Origin: Pseudomonadales bacterium
Lineage (GTDB): Bacteria; Pseudomonadota; Gammaproteobacteria; Pseudomonadales; UBA7239
DNA length: 64,000 nucleotides
Direction of reading: 5' to 3'
NCBI GenBank assembly: GCA_028280345.1
Contig: JANQLY010000015.1
Span: forward strand, 1 to 64,000
The translations under genes and the position numbers were made by a program. Shown here piece after piece: positions 1 through 8,766 of the stretch. Numbering within the stretch: position 1 is the first letter of the stretch; every line of letters starts with the position of its first letter. The notes beneath the pieces are model-generated. The model was given only the letters and a program-made list of their open reading frames with translations. It had not been told where the DNA came from and made no database searches.

Positions 1-181
1 GGGTCGTGTGATGGATATTGGTAGCCAGATTTTCGGTGGCATGGGTTATATGGAAGAGCAGGATACGACGTTGTTTTTGCGCCGTGGCAAGCAGTATGAA
101 TTGACGCTGGGTGGCACGGAGTATTGGGAAGAGGTTATAGCGGAAGAAATTATTGACCGCGAACCGGTTGTTTTGTCGTAA
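1..181 (+). CDS. Acyl-CoA dehydrogenase, C-terminal fragment
   Basis: An open frame runs from base 2 to the TAA at 179-181 and has no start inside the window, so only about the last 59 residues of the protein are present. They read as the C-terminal helical domain of an acyl-CoA dehydrogenase: FGGMGYMEEQD matches the family pattern that places a Gln/Gly-Gly-x-Gly-Tyr segment near the FAD adenine, and LFLRRGKQYELTLGG matches the following helix. Such enzymes oxidise acyl-CoA to enoyl-CoA and pass electrons to ETF. The substrate cannot be told from this fragment. The nearest plus-strand terminator lies almost 290 bases downstream. Confidence 0.72.
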   Translation, partial: GRVMDIGSQIFGGMGYMEEQDTTLFLRRGKQYELTLGGTEYWEEVIAEEIIDREPVVLS

Positions 182-194
182 AACTATTGCGCTT

Positions 195-280
195 GAGAGG
201 TCTGCGTTAACTATTTTTTCGGAATCCTCATGTATTATCTATACACTCCGGTTCCTTAAAAATAGTTGCCTTGACCTCTC
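195..280. repeat. Long imperfect palindrome
   Basis: The left arm (195 to about 226) begins GAGAGGTC and carries AACTATTTTT. The right arm (about 248 to 280) is its approximate reverse complement and ends GACCTCTC. The centre is about 20 bases. It lies directly after the dehydrogenase stop. It may fold in RNA or be a dispersed palindromic repeat; no T-tract follows it, so it is not a typical intrinsic terminator. Confidence 0.6.
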
Positions 281-295
281 ATCGCTCATAACGTT

Positions 296-418
296 TTACG
301 ACTAAAACAACGAAAGGACTGCGCGTTCGCGACGCTTTTAGTGCAACACGATGCTTTGATCATAAACATGCGTTACGACTAAAACAACGAAAGGACTGCG
401 CGCTCGCGACGCTTTTAG
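296..418. repeat. Two 46-bp direct repeats with internal hairpin
   Basis: The segments 296-341 and 373-418 differ at only one base (GTTCGC against GCTCGC) and start 77 bases apart. In the first copy ACTAAAA near the left end and TTTTAGT at the right end are reverse complements, so each unit can fold into a stem-loop with the GCGCGTTCGCG core in the loop. With only two copies and no spacer pattern this is a local duplication of a palindromic repeat. It occupies most of the 335-base gap between the dehydrogenase fragment and the next gene. Confidence 0.75.
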
Positions 419-466
419 AGCAGCACTATATTTTGATAATAAAAATTGTATAGAAGGGTGTGTAAC

Positions 467-494
467 AGGCTTGCTTTGCAAGCCTTTTTCTTTT
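467..494 (+). terminator. Intrinsic terminator
   Basis: AGGCTTGC (467-474) and GCAAGCCT (478-485) form an 8-bp stem with a TTT loop, followed by TTTTCTTTT. The orientation serves plus-strand transcripts, so the dehydrogenase mRNA would carry a long 3' UTR containing the palindrome and the direct repeats, unless a small RNA starts within the gap. Confidence 0.8.
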
Positions 495-515
495 CCGGGT
501 ATTAGTGCATGCAGA

Positions 516-1805
516 TCAACGCAGCATTTCGTCCAGCGGTTCCAGTGTAGGCTCCATAATGGCGGGTAAGTGCACATCCTGTTTCTCGGCAGAAAACTGT
601 ATGCGTCTGCCAACCATATAGTGCCCCATGTTTTTACTACCACCTTTAAACCATTCCGGAGTATGGCCGTAGATCAGCCAGCCATGGGTATCATCGGTTG
701 GATCAAGTATCAGTGAGGGTTCCCAGGATAGGGACTTCTGGTAATGAGCGAGGGTGAAGTCGCGCACCAGCATAGTGGGAGTACTCCAGTGCAGTGCATC
801 ATTAGAGAAGCTGATATACAGGCCGCTCTTATCTGCCTTGTCTGCGTGCATATTTTCACTCCACAGGCTCACGCAGAAAATCATAATGTAGCGATCAAGG
901 GTTTTGGAATAGACTACAACGGGTTGAAACAAACTCGCATCATTGGTGTTTTTAATGCCAGTGATATCTTTTGGGCCGAGAATTAGCGAATCTTTACCAG
1001 CGAGCCCGGGTTGGGAAAACTTGCCGCGGTAATATTTGTACCAGTTGCCGGGTAGCGGAGCCTTCTTGCTCACCTCGGCTCGTGCGACACTGATACCGAG
1101 ACCGCGTTTTTTGATATTGGAAATATCAGAGTAATAGGTATAGAGGTAGCGCCCGTTGCGGCTCGCTACCACGCCGGGGGTTGCTACACCCTTGCCGTTG
1201 TGATCAGGAAAGGCATTGTATTTCTTTGATTTTGGGCTACTGAGAATCGGGCCAAGTTTTTCCCAGGTGATGCCATCATCGGTCGATTTGGCAAGGCCAA
1301 TCTTGCTATAAAAACCGGAAATACTGTTGGTAGGGATCGTCGGCATATCGTGGTGATCTTCGCCGTGATAGATCCCGTACCAGGTGTTGTTGTCTGGATC
1401 TTGCCAGGCACCGCTAAAGCCCGCATAGCCATTATCAAAATCAGAGGCCTTGCCAGGTGTTAGTACCTCGCGCGCTGTTTCCAGTGACTCAATGTCTGTG
1501 CCTTCCACGAGCCATGATGAATAAGTGGCTGTAACCAGCAGACGCATTTCCGGTGCCGGTGAAAGGACGCTGATTGAGGCGTCGGGGAAAAAGTGTAAGC
1601 CGATATCCTCGTCTTCGTACAAGGTGATCTGATGGCTCACCGAGGTTTCAATCGGATAGAACTCACCATCTGCTATACCAAACTGTGAGTAGTTAGGCTT
1701 TTTTTCATCGCCGTTTGCCGGTGTGCTGGCTATGACAATACTTGTGGCAAAACAGGCAAGCAGTTGTCTGACAGTGATGGTGTGGCTAGCTAGCGAATCT
1801 GACAT
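516..1805 (-). CDS. Secreted beta-propeller protein, glycosidase/sialidase-like
   Basis: About 429 residues from the ATG at 1805; an upstream ATG at 1814 would add three residues. A hydrophobic segment near residues 14-30 suggests export. The rest shows short repeated beta-strand patterns such as GFSGAWQDPDNNTWYGIYHGED, SKIGLAKSTDDGITWEKLG and GLYISFSNDALHWSTP. SxDDGxTW and SNDxxHWS are Asp-box-like motifs of sialidase and glycosidase propellers. A role in binding or cutting extracellular glycans is therefore plausible, but no catalytic set was identified. The start overlaps the end of sppA by 16 bases, so the two are probably cotranscribed. The family assignment stays tentative. Confidence 0.6.
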   Translation of the reverse strand: MSDSLASHTITVRQLLACFATSIVIASTPANGDEKKPNYSQFGIADGEFYPIETSVSHQITLYEDEDIGLHFFPDASISVLSPAPEMRLLVTATYSSWLVEGTDIESLETAREVLTPGKASDFDNGYAGFSGAWQDPDNNTWYGIYHGEDHHDMPTIPTNSISGFYSKIGLAKSTDDGITWEKLGPILSSPKSKKYNAFPDHNGKGVATPGVVASRNGRYLYTYYSDISNIKKRGLGISVARAEVSKKAPLPGNWYKYYRGKFSQPGLAGKDSLILGPKDITGIKNTNDASLFQPVVVYSKTLDRYIMIFCVSLWSENMHADKADKSGLYISFSNDALHWSTPTMLVRDFTLAHYQKSLSWEPSLILDPTDDTHGWLIYGHTPEWFKGGSKNMGHYMVGRRIQFSAEKQDVHLPAIMEPTLEPLDEMLR

Positions 1806-3637
1806 TCCAGGCAACGCAAGTAAACACCTTGCGGGTCATTATAGGTGGAGAAGAACGCAAGTTCCTGCTGTAACCGGCGCAGGCTGCGCTCAATAATGTC
1901 CGGCTGTTGCTTTGCTGGCTCCGGTATCCATGCCAGCGATTGGGAGGTGAGTTGCTGCATAAATTGTTCTCTTGGACTTAAATCCTTTTTAACAAACTCC
2001 CAGTGGTAGTCTGCTCCGAGTCCCGCGAGAGAGGCGGCGCTGGCGATGGCTGCGTCAAGATCACCGAGTCCGTCAACAAGACCGAGTTCCTTTGCGGTTT
2101 GCCCTGACCAGACCTTGCCTTGGGCGACTTCGTGAATAGCTTGCTTGCTCGATTGTCGGCCACTGGCGACGTGGTTGAGAAATTCGTCGTAGGTGTGATC
2201 AATTTGTAGCTGAATAGTATTTTTTACCACCGGTGTCATTGCACGATTTAAATGCCATGCACCAGCGAGGTCTGTGGTGCCAACGCCATCACTGTGGATA
2301 CCGAGTGCGCTGAAAGAATCTTCAAAAGTGGGAACCATGCCAAACACACCGATAGAACCGGTAATGGTGGCCGGAGTCGACCAGATTTCGTCGCTGGTGG
2401 AAGCAATCCAGTAACCGCCGGAAGCGGCAATTCCGCCAAATGAGGTAATCACCGGAATGCCTTCGGCCTGAGTAATGGCTAATTCGTTGCGGATCACTTC
2501 AGAAGCAAATGCACTGCCGCCAGGGCTGTCGATGCGCAATACCAGTGCTTTGACGTGATGATCTTCTCGCGCCTTGCGAATGTGTGCGGCAAGTGTATCG
2601 CCACCAATATTGCCCGCCGGTTGTTCCCCATCGAGGATGGCACCGCTGGCAACAATCACGCCGACCTTGTCGCGCACACCGTGTTGAAAGGCTCGATCAT
2701 TTGCCAGTTGTCTGGCATAGGCTCTGAGTGATACGGCGGCAAAACTGCCGGAGTTTGGATCTTCACCGACTAGCGCAATCAGTTGTTGTTCCACTTCGCT
2801 GCGATTGGCGATGATATCGACAAAACCACTGTTAAGTGCAAGTTGAGCAGCATCACCCGTGGTGGAGGCAAGTTTGCTATCGAAGTTGTTGATATAGTCG
2901 TTGACCGTGCCTGCGGGTAATTCACGCTGTTGTTCCAGAGTGTCAGTCACCTGTAGCCAGATATCGTTGAGCCAGCGTTGGGTGTTCTGCTTTGCCTCAT
3001 CCGACATATCGTTGCGAATAAAGGGTTCGATAAAGGATTTATATTCGCCAGCACGAAATACATGTACATTGATTTTCAGTTTATCAATCGCGTCCTTGTA
3101 AAAGTTTGGGTAGGCGCCAAAGCCGTGCAAGAACACCGTGCCCATTGGGTTTAAATAAATGGTGTCGGCGTAACTGGCAAGTAAATACTGTCCCTGAGTA
3201 AAGCTGTCACCAACAGCAACAACCGGTTTGCCGCTTTCCTTGAAACGTTCAATTGCTGCGCCAACGCTGAACAGTTTGCTCGGATCGGCAGCCTGCAACC
3301 AGGTAGTGTCAATCACAAGTGCTGTAATGTCGGTGTCGTCTGCTGCCGCTTCAATAGATAGTGTGATGTCATAGAGCAGGGTTTCCTGGTCCCGTTGTTC
3401 TTCTTCATTAAGCAAGTAGACAAACGGGTCTACGTAGGTACGCTGTTCAACAATAGCGCCGCTCGGTGCAATAACAAGTGCGCCGCTGCTGATTTCGGGG
3501 TGACCGCTGTCCTGTGCCAGCCAGACCGAGAGAATAATCAGAATGAGAAACAGTACGATCAGGTTGGCTATCGTTTGGCGTATCCAGGTGAGAATGCGCC
3601 AGGGGATCGCAAAAATCGTTTTGATCAAAGACAACAT
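1790..3637 (-). CDS. sppA: Signal peptide peptidase SppA, 67-kDa type
   Basis: A 615-residue membrane-anchored serine protease that degrades cleaved signal peptides in the cytoplasmic membrane. One transmembrane helix lies at about residues 24-40. Two tandem SppA/ClpP-like domains follow: the N-terminal one carries the general-base Lys (K200 in FRAGEYKSF), and the C-terminal one carries the nucleophile Ser (S406 in GIAASGGYW) after the conserved RIDSPGGSA stretch. Both catalytic residues and the length match the E. coli long form (Lys209/Ser409). The purine-rich AAAGGG ahead of the ATG at 3637 is a good ribosome site. The downstream gene overlaps its end. Confidence 0.96.
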   Translation of the reverse strand: MLSLIKTIFAIPWRILTWIRQTIANLIVLFLILIILSVWLAQDSGHPEISSGALVIAPSGAIVEQRTYVDPFVYLLNEEEQRDQETLLYDITLSIEAAADDTDITALVIDTTWLQAADPSKLFSVGAAIERFKESGKPVVAVGDSFTQGQYLLASYADTIYLNPMGTVFLHGFGAYPNFYKDAIDKLKINVHVFRAGEYKSFIEPFIRNDMSDEAKQNTQRWLNDIWLQVTDTLEQQRELPAGTVNDYINNFDSKLASTTGDAAQLALNSGFVDIIANRSEVEQQLIALVGEDPNSGSFAAVSLRAYARQLANDRAFQHGVRDKVGVIVASGAILDGEQPAGNIGGDTLAAHIRKAREDHHVKALVLRIDSPGGSAFASEVIRNELAITQAEGIPVITSFGGIAASGGYWIASTSDEIWSTPATITGSIGVFGMVPTFEDSFSALGIHSDGVGTTDLAGAWHLNRAMTPVVKNTIQLQIDHTYDEFLNHVASGRQSSKQAIHEVAQGKVWSGQTAKELGLVDGLGDLDAAIASAASLAGLGADYHWEFVKKDLSPREQFMQQLTSQSLAWIPEPAKQQPDIIERSLRRLQQELAFFSTYNDPQGVYLRCLECQIR

Positions 3638-3669
3638 GGTTTTTCCCTTTCAGCTCGTAAGCAGTCTGT

Positions 3670-4053
3670 TTATTCGTTGCTGTCGGTATCCGTTTCAGTG
3701 CCGACAGCGGGAGGTATCTGTTTTGACCAGCGGCAATACATCATCGCAGCTGTGAACAGGGTGACAATAAACACGAGTTCAGCATAGTCGAATATTGATG
3801 GCAGTGGAGAGGCGAGTGCGTCAATGGTCACGAGAAAATACATCAATAACATAAAGCACAGCCAGATATGTGCGCGCCAGTACTCCTTGATAAGTCCGGG
3901 TATAAATATCAGCAAGGGGAGTATGGCGATCACCGGGATGGTTGAACTCAGGCTGTTTAACAGTATAGCCAGCACTAGCAAGGTGTAACTACCGAGCACA
4001 ATCTGGCGGCTAATACGGGTTTTTTTCAGGGTTGATGCGTGTGGATCAGACAT
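3670..4053 (-). CDS. DUF2069 inner-membrane protein
   Basis: A 127-residue protein with four predicted membrane helices (roughly residues 18-35, 40-58, 65-82 and 90-108) and the sequence style of DUF2069, a family of unknown function in gammaproteobacteria. It lies just upstream of sppA on the same strand with a 32-base gap, and diverges from the YihY gene. From memory, DUF2069 and YihY genes are also neighbours in Pseudomonas. No catalytic motif is visible, so no function is proposed. Confidence 0.8.
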   Translation of the reverse strand: MSDPHASTLKKTRISRQIVLGSYTLLVLAILLNSLSSTIPVIAILPLLIFIPGLIKEYWRAHIWLCFMLLMYFLVTIDALASPLPSIFDYAELVFIVTLFTAAMMYCRWSKQIPPAVGTETDTDSNE

Positions 4054-4112
4054 GGAACTGTGATATTCGATAGAATGGGCTATTCTAGCCCCTCGATGGG
4101 AAATAGCAAAAG

Positions 4113-5345
4113 ATGTTAAAAGAAATAGTAGCTGAATGTTGGCGGTTTCTGTTGTTTGTCTGGCGCCGCTTGCAAACCAGCAAGGCGCGTCAGGCGGCAG
4201 CAGCGCTCACCTATACGACATTGTTTGCCCTTGTGCCGATGATGGCGGTGAGTTACGTGGTTCTTTCCCTGATGCCATCTCTGCAGGAGGCATCAGGGCA
4301 GATCGAGGGGTTGATCTTTGAGCATCTATTGCCCACCAGCGGTGGTGCGGTGCAGGAGTACCTCGTCAATTTCTCAACCCAGGCGCGCAGATTAACAGTA
4401 CCTGGTATTGTTATGCTCATCATTACCTCATTGCTGATGCTCAAAACCATTGAGAACACGTTTAACGATATCTGGGATGTGCAAAAAAGCCGTCAGGGTA
4501 TTTCGAGTTTTTTGCTGTATTGGGCAGTGTTGAGCCTTGGCCCGCTGCTGGCGGGCGGTGGTTTAATGATGAGTACTTATCTGATGTCGCTCAATTTACT
4601 CGGTGGTGTGACCGAGATGGACATGGTTAAGCCATTTATGGTCTACCTACCGTTTGTGTTTGTCACGCTGGCACTATGTTTGTTGTATGTCGCTGTGCCC
4701 AATTGCCGGGTCAGATTCAGACATGCACTGTTCGGTGCTGTTGTTGCAGGCCTGTGTTTTGAGGTGGCTAAAAAACTCTTTACCCTGATCATCACTAAAT
4801 CCAGTTATACGGTAATTTATGGCGCGTTTGCCGCAGTGCCGATATTTCTTATCTGGGTCTATCTGTGCTGGATGATTGTATTATTCGGGGCTGTTCTGGT
4901 GCGCAGTATCAGTATCTTTCGCATCAGTCGCGGCCATAACTACAACGAGTTGGTACTCACATTGCTGGTATTACAGGTTTTCTGGCGCAAGCAGCAAGTG
5001 GGTGAGTCGGTTAAAGAGGGGCAACTGATTCGCGGTGTTGGCATGGGGGTCGGTGTGCTCGGTGTAGAGCGCTGGCATCGGCTGCGTGATTTGCTGGGTG
5101 AGCGAGGCCTGATTGGTACGACCTCGGATGGTGATTATGTGTTGTTGCGTGATCTTCACAGTGTCACAGTAAATGATGTGGCACAGTGGTTTGGTGCTGA
5201 CTATACACAGCAACGTAAAGCCTTGCCCCCGGATGTGGTCAAACAGGAGTGGCTGCAAAATGTGTTAGAGGGTTTTACGGCCGTGGAGAATTTTTCCCGC
5301 GAACAACTGTCAGAACCTCTGAGTGTATTGTTTGAGAAGGGGTAG
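4113..5345 (+). CDS. yihY: YihY/UPF0761 family membrane protein
   Basis: A 410-residue protein with six hydrophobic segments in the first 270 residues, matching the YihY (formerly RNase BN) family: QTSKARQAAAALTYTTLFAL near the N terminus, and SSYTVIYGAFAAVPIFLIWV at about residues 230-250. The old ribonuclease BN annotation of this family is known to be wrong; the role is unknown. Residues from about 285 onward form a soluble tail with helix patterns resembling a winged helix, as in the longer members. The thioredoxin-like gene starts 3 bases after the stop, so YihY, the TlpA-like gene and the acylphosphatase form one operon. Confidence 0.9.
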   Translation: MLKEIVAECWRFLLFVWRRLQTSKARQAAAALTYTTLFALVPMMAVSYVVLSLMPSLQEASGQIEGLIFEHLLPTSGGAVQEYLVNFSTQARRLTVPGIVMLIITSLLMLKTIENTFNDIWDVQKSRQGISSFLLYWAVLSLGPLLAGGGLMMSTYLMSLNLLGGVTEMDMVKPFMVYLPFVFVTLALCLLYVAVPNCRVRFRHALFGAVVAGLCFEVAKKLFTLIITKSSYTVIYGAFAAVPIFLIWVYLCWMIVLFGAVLVRSISIFRISRGHNYNELVLTLLVLQVFWRKQQVGESVKEGQLIRGVGMGVGVLGVERWHRLRDLLGERGLIGTTSDGDYVLLRDLHSVTVNDVAQWFGADYTQQRKALPPDVVKQEWLQNVLEGFTAVENFSREQLSEPLSVLFEKG

Positions 5346-5348
5346 TGG

Positions 5349-5819
5349 GTGACGAAAAAAATCGTATCGGTAATTCTGCTGGTGTTTTTGGTGGCCTGCG
5401 AGCGCGACAGCTTTTCGCTCGCGGTTATTGATCTGCCGAGTGGTGATGAAGCGACATTGGCAGAGCGCGATTTTCGTGGCAAACGGATATTTATTAACTA
5501 CTGGGCTGAGTGGTGCAAACCCTGCATTGAAGAAATTCCTGAGCTCAACACATTTCAAAAGCAGCACGCGCAGCAAGCACTGGTGATCGGTGTAAATTTT
5601 GATCGCAAACAGGGCGCTGATCTGTTGCAGGCGAGTAAAAAAGCAGCGATAGAGTTTGCCGTCGCCATTACTAATCCGCGCAGCCATCTGGTCTATCCGG
5701 ATGTACAGGCGTTGCCAACGACTGTAGTGCTGGATGAATATGGGGCCTATATTACCAGTCTGGTTGGGCCGCAAACCCTGGAGAGTCTGGAGAGCGCTTT
5801 GCAGCAGGAGCAACCATGA
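5349..5819 (+). CDS. TlpA-like thioredoxin-fold lipoprotein
   Basis: 156 residues from the GTG at 5349. A short signal peptide ends in the lipobox LVAC with Cys17, so the mature protein is probably lipid-anchored in the envelope. The thioredoxin fold follows, with WAEWCKPC (Cys56 and Cys59) as the redox motif and a cis-proline in VQALPTTVVLD. TlpA/ResA-like proteins reduce or shuffle disulfides, often during cytochrome c or envelope protein maturation. The stop overlaps the acylphosphatase start by 4 bases (ATGA), indicating translational coupling. No cytochrome maturation genes are nearby, so the partner is unknown. Confidence 0.88.
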   Translation: MTKKIVSVILLVFLVACERDSFSLAVIDLPSGDEATLAERDFRGKRIFINYWAEWCKPCIEEIPELNTFQKQHAQQALVIGVNFDRKQGADLLQASKKAAIEFAVAITNPRSHLVYPDVQALPTTVVLDEYGAYITSLVGPQTLESLESALQQEQP

Positions 5820-6094
5820 ATAAACAGTCTGTCTGTGTCAGGGGGTTTGTGAGCGGCAAGGTGCAGGGTGTGGGTTTTCGCTATTTTGTACAGCGCCATG
5901 CGAATCAGTATGGTGTGAATGGCTTTGCTCGCAACCTGCCCGATGGTCAGGTGGAAGTTCTGTTGAGTGGTTCGCAGGAAGTGATATGGGAGATGAAAAA
6001 GCTCGTGCTCAAGGGGCCATTGCTGTCCCGTGTCGATAACTGTGTCTGGCAGGATGAAGCGTGGCAGGATATTGAAGGTTTTACGACGGGCTAG
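5816..6094 (+). CDS. acyP: Acylphosphatase
   Basis: A 92-residue cytoplasmic enzyme that hydrolyses the carboxyl-phosphate bond of acyl phosphates. The phosphate-binding loop VQGVGFRYFVQ includes the catalytic Arg22, and Asn40 in GFARNLPDGQVEV positions the water. The length is typical of the family. It is the last gene of a three-gene operon and overlaps the preceding gene by 4 bases. Its 3' end is convergent with the transglycosylase gene 5 bases away, with no clear terminator between them. Confidence 0.95.
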   Translation: MNKQSVCVRGFVSGKVQGVGFRYFVQRHANQYGVNGFARNLPDGQVEVLLSGSQEVIWEMKKLVLKGPLLSRVDNCVWQDEAWQDIEGFTTG

Positions 6095-6098
6095 TCGG

Positions 6099-6710
6099 TT
6101 ACAGTTCGCCGCCTTTCCAGTTCTTGCGATAGGCGTTAAATACCAGATTTGGATACCAGTCTTTACCCGTGCTGCCGTTGTAGCGCGCCAGCGCGCGGCG
6201 CAAGTCACCTTTTTCCTTGTCGAGATAGTATTTCAAAATCGTACAGCCATAGCGCAAATTGGTGGCAGTTTGAATCAGGTTATCTTCAGGGCGACCAATT
6301 TCATTTTTCCAGAAAGGCATCACCTGCATCATGCCCTGGGCGCCGACTCTGGAAACAGCGTAGCGATCAAAGTGGCTTTCTATCTCGATAACTGCGAGCA
6401 CAATTTCCGGTTTGAGTCCCGCCTGGGAGGCTTCCTGGTGAATTAACTGAAGCAGCTCTATGCGTTCCGAATGATCAGCAACAAAGGGCTCAAGGCGGCC
6501 CGACATCGACACCATCCATACCTCGGCATCATAGCGGTCACTAAATTGTAATTCGTTGTTTGCAACCGCTGCAGCGAGTGCATCTCTGAGTTCAGGGTCA
6601 ATAGTTTCGCCGGTGAAAGGGTCGATGCTGTAAGCAGGATGAATCAGCAGGCCGCACAACATAACAAATGCAATCGCTCGGGATAACAATGCCGCTGTGT
6701 GAGTTTTCAT
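6099..6710 (-). CDS. Lytic transglycosylase with SLT domain
   Basis: 203 residues from the ATG at 6710. The frame stays open further upstream, into the end of proS, but MKTHTAALLSRAIAFV starts a clear signal peptide ending at about AYS, so this start is preferred. The SLT domain contains ESHFDRYAVSRVGAQGMMQV, with Glu111 as the likely catalytic acid that cuts the MurNAc-GlcNAc bond of peptidoglycan to give anhydro-muropeptides. It acts in the periplasm. The small size and single domain place it near the MltC/EmtA-like or Slt-type minimal enzymes, not full-length Slt70. It follows proS after 4 bases. Confidence 0.9.
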   Translation of the reverse strand: MKTHTAALLSRAIAFVMLCGLLIHPAYSIDPFTGETIDPELRDALAAAVANNELQFSDRYDAEVWMVSMSGRLEPFVADHSERIELLQLIHQEASQAGLKPEIVLAVIEIESHFDRYAVSRVGAQGMMQVMPFWKNEIGRPEDNLIQTATNLRYGCTILKYYLDKEKGDLRRALARYNGSTGKDWYPNLVFNAYRKNWKGGEL

Positions 6711-6714
6711 GGTT

Positions 6715-8442
6715 TCAGGTTTTTGTTTTCTCAAGCACAAATGATACGGCAGAATCGAGAGCGATATCCTCGTTATCCGCGGCCTTTCGGTCGCGATATT
6801 CAACCGTTCCTTTCTCAATGCCCTTGTCGCCAATCACCAGACGGTGGGGGATGCCGATAAGTTCAACATCGGCAAGCATGGCGCCGAGGCGAGCTTTTTC
6901 TTCATCCATATACAACACTTCAACACCCTGTTCAGTCAGTTCGGTGTAGAGCTTTTCACACAACTCTTTCACGGCAGCGGACTTATGCATATTGATTGGA
7001 ACAAGCGCAACCTGAAATGGCGCAATTGCGGTGGGCCAGATAATGCCTCTATCATCGTTGTTTTGTTCAATTGCTGCGGCTACCACGCGGCTTACTCCAA
7101 TACCATAGCAGCCCATAATCATGGTTTGCTCCTTGCCGTTTTCGTCGAGCACATTGGCCTTCAGAGCTTGCGAGTATTTGGTGCCAAGCTGAAAGATGTG
7201 GCCGACTTCAATACCGCGCTTGATAACGAGACTGCCATTGCCATCCGGACTTGGGTCGCCCTCGACGACATTGCGAATATCCTCAACTCGCGTGCAAGGT
7301 AGATCCCGTTCCCAATTGACTCCAGTGAGGTGATAGCCGTCTTCATTGGCGCCGCAAACAAAGTCCGCGAGATGGGCGGCACTGCGATCAATAATGGTTT
7401 CGATTGACAGATCCACTGGACCGATAGAGCCTGGTTTGCAGCCGAGTGCGGCAACGATTTGTTCATCATTCGCAAACGTTAACGGCTCGTGTACGCCGTT
7501 GAGCTTTTCTGCCTTGATGTCGTTGAGCTCGTGATCGCCGCGTAACACAAGTGCAACCAGAGGTTGTTGCTCGTCTTCAGTGGTGCTGCCAAGTACGATC
7601 AGGGTTTTAACCGTTTGCTGTGTAGCAATGTCGAGGAATTCACTGACCTCGGCAATACTGTGCTGATCTGGCGTAGCAACCTTTACCTGTTCTGCAGTGG
7701 CTGCAGGTCTGTCACCTGCGGGTGCCAGTGCCTCGGCTTTTTCAATGTTGGCGGCGTAATCGGAACTGTCACTAAATGCGATGGCGTCTTCACCGGAACT
7801 GGCGAGTACGTGAAATTCATGGGAGTTGCTTCCACCAATTGATCCGGTATCAGCAAGCACCGGACGAAAGTCGAGTCCGAGACGGGTAAAAATGCGGCTA
7901 TAGGTGGCGTGCATCACATCGTAAGTTTGTTGCAAGCTTTGCTGGTCTGTATGAAAGGAATAAGCGTCTTTCATTAAAAACTCGCGGGCACGCATAATGC
8001 CAAAGCGTGGTCGAATCTCGTCGCGGAATTTGGTTTGAATCTGGTAAAAGTTGGCAGGCAGCTGTTTGTAGCTGCTGATCTCATTGCGAATCAGGTCGGT
8101 GATAACTTCTTCGTGGGTTGGGCCGAGGCAAAAATCCCGTTCATTTCTGTCCTTGATGCGCAGCAGTTCCGGGCCGTATTGCTCCCAGCGGCCCGATTCT
8201 TCCCAGAGCTCTGCCGGCTGTACGACGGGCATTAATACTTCCTGAGCGCCGGATTTGTCCATTTCCTCACGCACAATGGCTTCCACCTTGCGCAGTACAC
8301 GCAAGCCCAGTGGTAACCAGTTGTAGAGGCCCGATGCCATTTTGCGAATCATGCCTGAGCGCAGCATCAGTTGATGGCTGATGACCTCCGCATCGGATGG
8401 AGTTTCCTTAAGGGTGGCGATTAGGTACTGGCTGGCGCGCAT
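6715..8442 (-). CDS. proS: Prolyl-tRNA synthetase
   Basis: A 575-residue class II synthetase of the bacterial type. It charges tRNA-Pro with proline in the cytoplasm. The N-terminal part holds class II motif 1 ([21 protein letters not shown]) and motif 2 ([21 protein letters not shown]). The middle, about residues 220-400, is the INS editing domain that removes Ala-tRNA-Pro. Motif 3 is [14 protein letters not shown], followed by the anticodon-binding domain at about 470-570. The start ATG at 8442 gives the usual N terminus [20 protein letters not shown]. It is probably expressed together with the downstream transglycosylase gene. Confidence 0.98.
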   Translation of the reverse strand: MRASQYLIATLKETPSDAEVISHQLMLRSGMIRKMASGLYNWLPLGLRVLRKVEAIVREEMDKSGAQEVLMPVVQPAELWEESGRWEQYGPELLRIKDRNERDFCLGPTHEEVITDLIRNEISSYKQLPANFYQIQTKFRDEIRPRFGIMRAREFLMKDAYSFHTDQQSLQQTYDVMHATYSRIFTRLGLDFRPVLADTGSIGGSNSHEFHVLASSGEDAIAFSDSSDYAANIEKAEALAPAGDRPAATAEQVKVATPDQHSIAEVSEFLDIATQQTVKTLIVLGSTTEDEQQPLVALVLRGDHELNDIKAEKLNGVHEPLTFANDEQIVAALGCKPGSIGPVDLSIETIIDRSAAHLADFVCGANEDGYHLTGVNWERDLPCTRVEDIRNVVEGDPSPDGNGSLVIKRGIEVGHIFQLGTKYSQALKANVLDENGKEQTMIMGCYGIGVSRVVAAAIEQNNDDRGIIWPTAIAPFQVALVPINMHKSAAVKELCEKLYTELTEQGVEVLYMDEEKARLGAMLADVELIGIPHRLVIGDKGIEKGTVEYRDRKAADNEDIALDSAVSFVLEKTKT

Positions 8443-8559
8443 TAAACAGGTCTCAAATAAATAAAAAAGGTAATTTTACTGGACAGTGGGGGGGCGGGTA
8501 TACCTTCATATGCCTGTGGGTACAGGGTTGATACTTTCATTATTGGAGTAAGCTGAAAG

Positions 8560-8712
8560 AATTCCGCTCACGGCTCCTGCCTGCGCGGAATTACCCACGT
8601 CCTGTGGGCATGTAGGCACGCGGCTTTGGCTTATAGGCATGGATGCCTGGTATGTCGATTTTGCAGGAGCAAAAATCGCCTCTGCGTCGCTCGCGTACTT
8701 ACATCCTGTAAG
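8560..8712. repeat. Cluster of five short hairpins
   Basis: The 320-base gap between the HU gene and proS holds no gene but a row of inverted repeats: AATTCCGC/GCGGAATT (8560-8592), CCCAC/GTGGG (8594-8608), GGCAT/ATGCC (8636-8647), CGATTTTGC/GCAAAAATCG (8656-8678, one bulge) and CTTAC/GTAAG (8698-8712). Several loops share the word TCCTG or AGGAG. It could be a processed RNA, a protein-binding array or a cluster of degenerate palindromic repeats. Confidence 0.6.
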
Positions 8713-8713
8713 C

Positions 8714-8747
8714 AAAAAGGCCAGCGGGGTAACCCCAACTGGCCTTT
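8714..8747 (-). terminator. Intrinsic terminator of the HU gene
   Basis: On the minus strand AAGGCCAGTTGGGG and CCCCGCTGGCCTT pair around a TTA loop, with one T:C mismatch, and end in a run of T. It lies 20 bases after the HU stop codon and fits a strong monocistronic transcript. The complementary strand also ends in TTTCTGG, so activity in the other direction is weak. Confidence 0.88.
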
Positions 8748-8766
8748 CTGGAGTCTGAAAAATGAC

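Noticed and set aside
296..418. Possible CRISPR array
   Set aside because: Only two units, the unit is 46 bases with a 31-base interval, and no cas gene is present. It fits a duplicated palindromic repeat.
4113..5345. Ribonuclease BN
   Set aside because: This older label for the YihY family is known to be an error; it is a multi-helix membrane protein without nuclease motifs.
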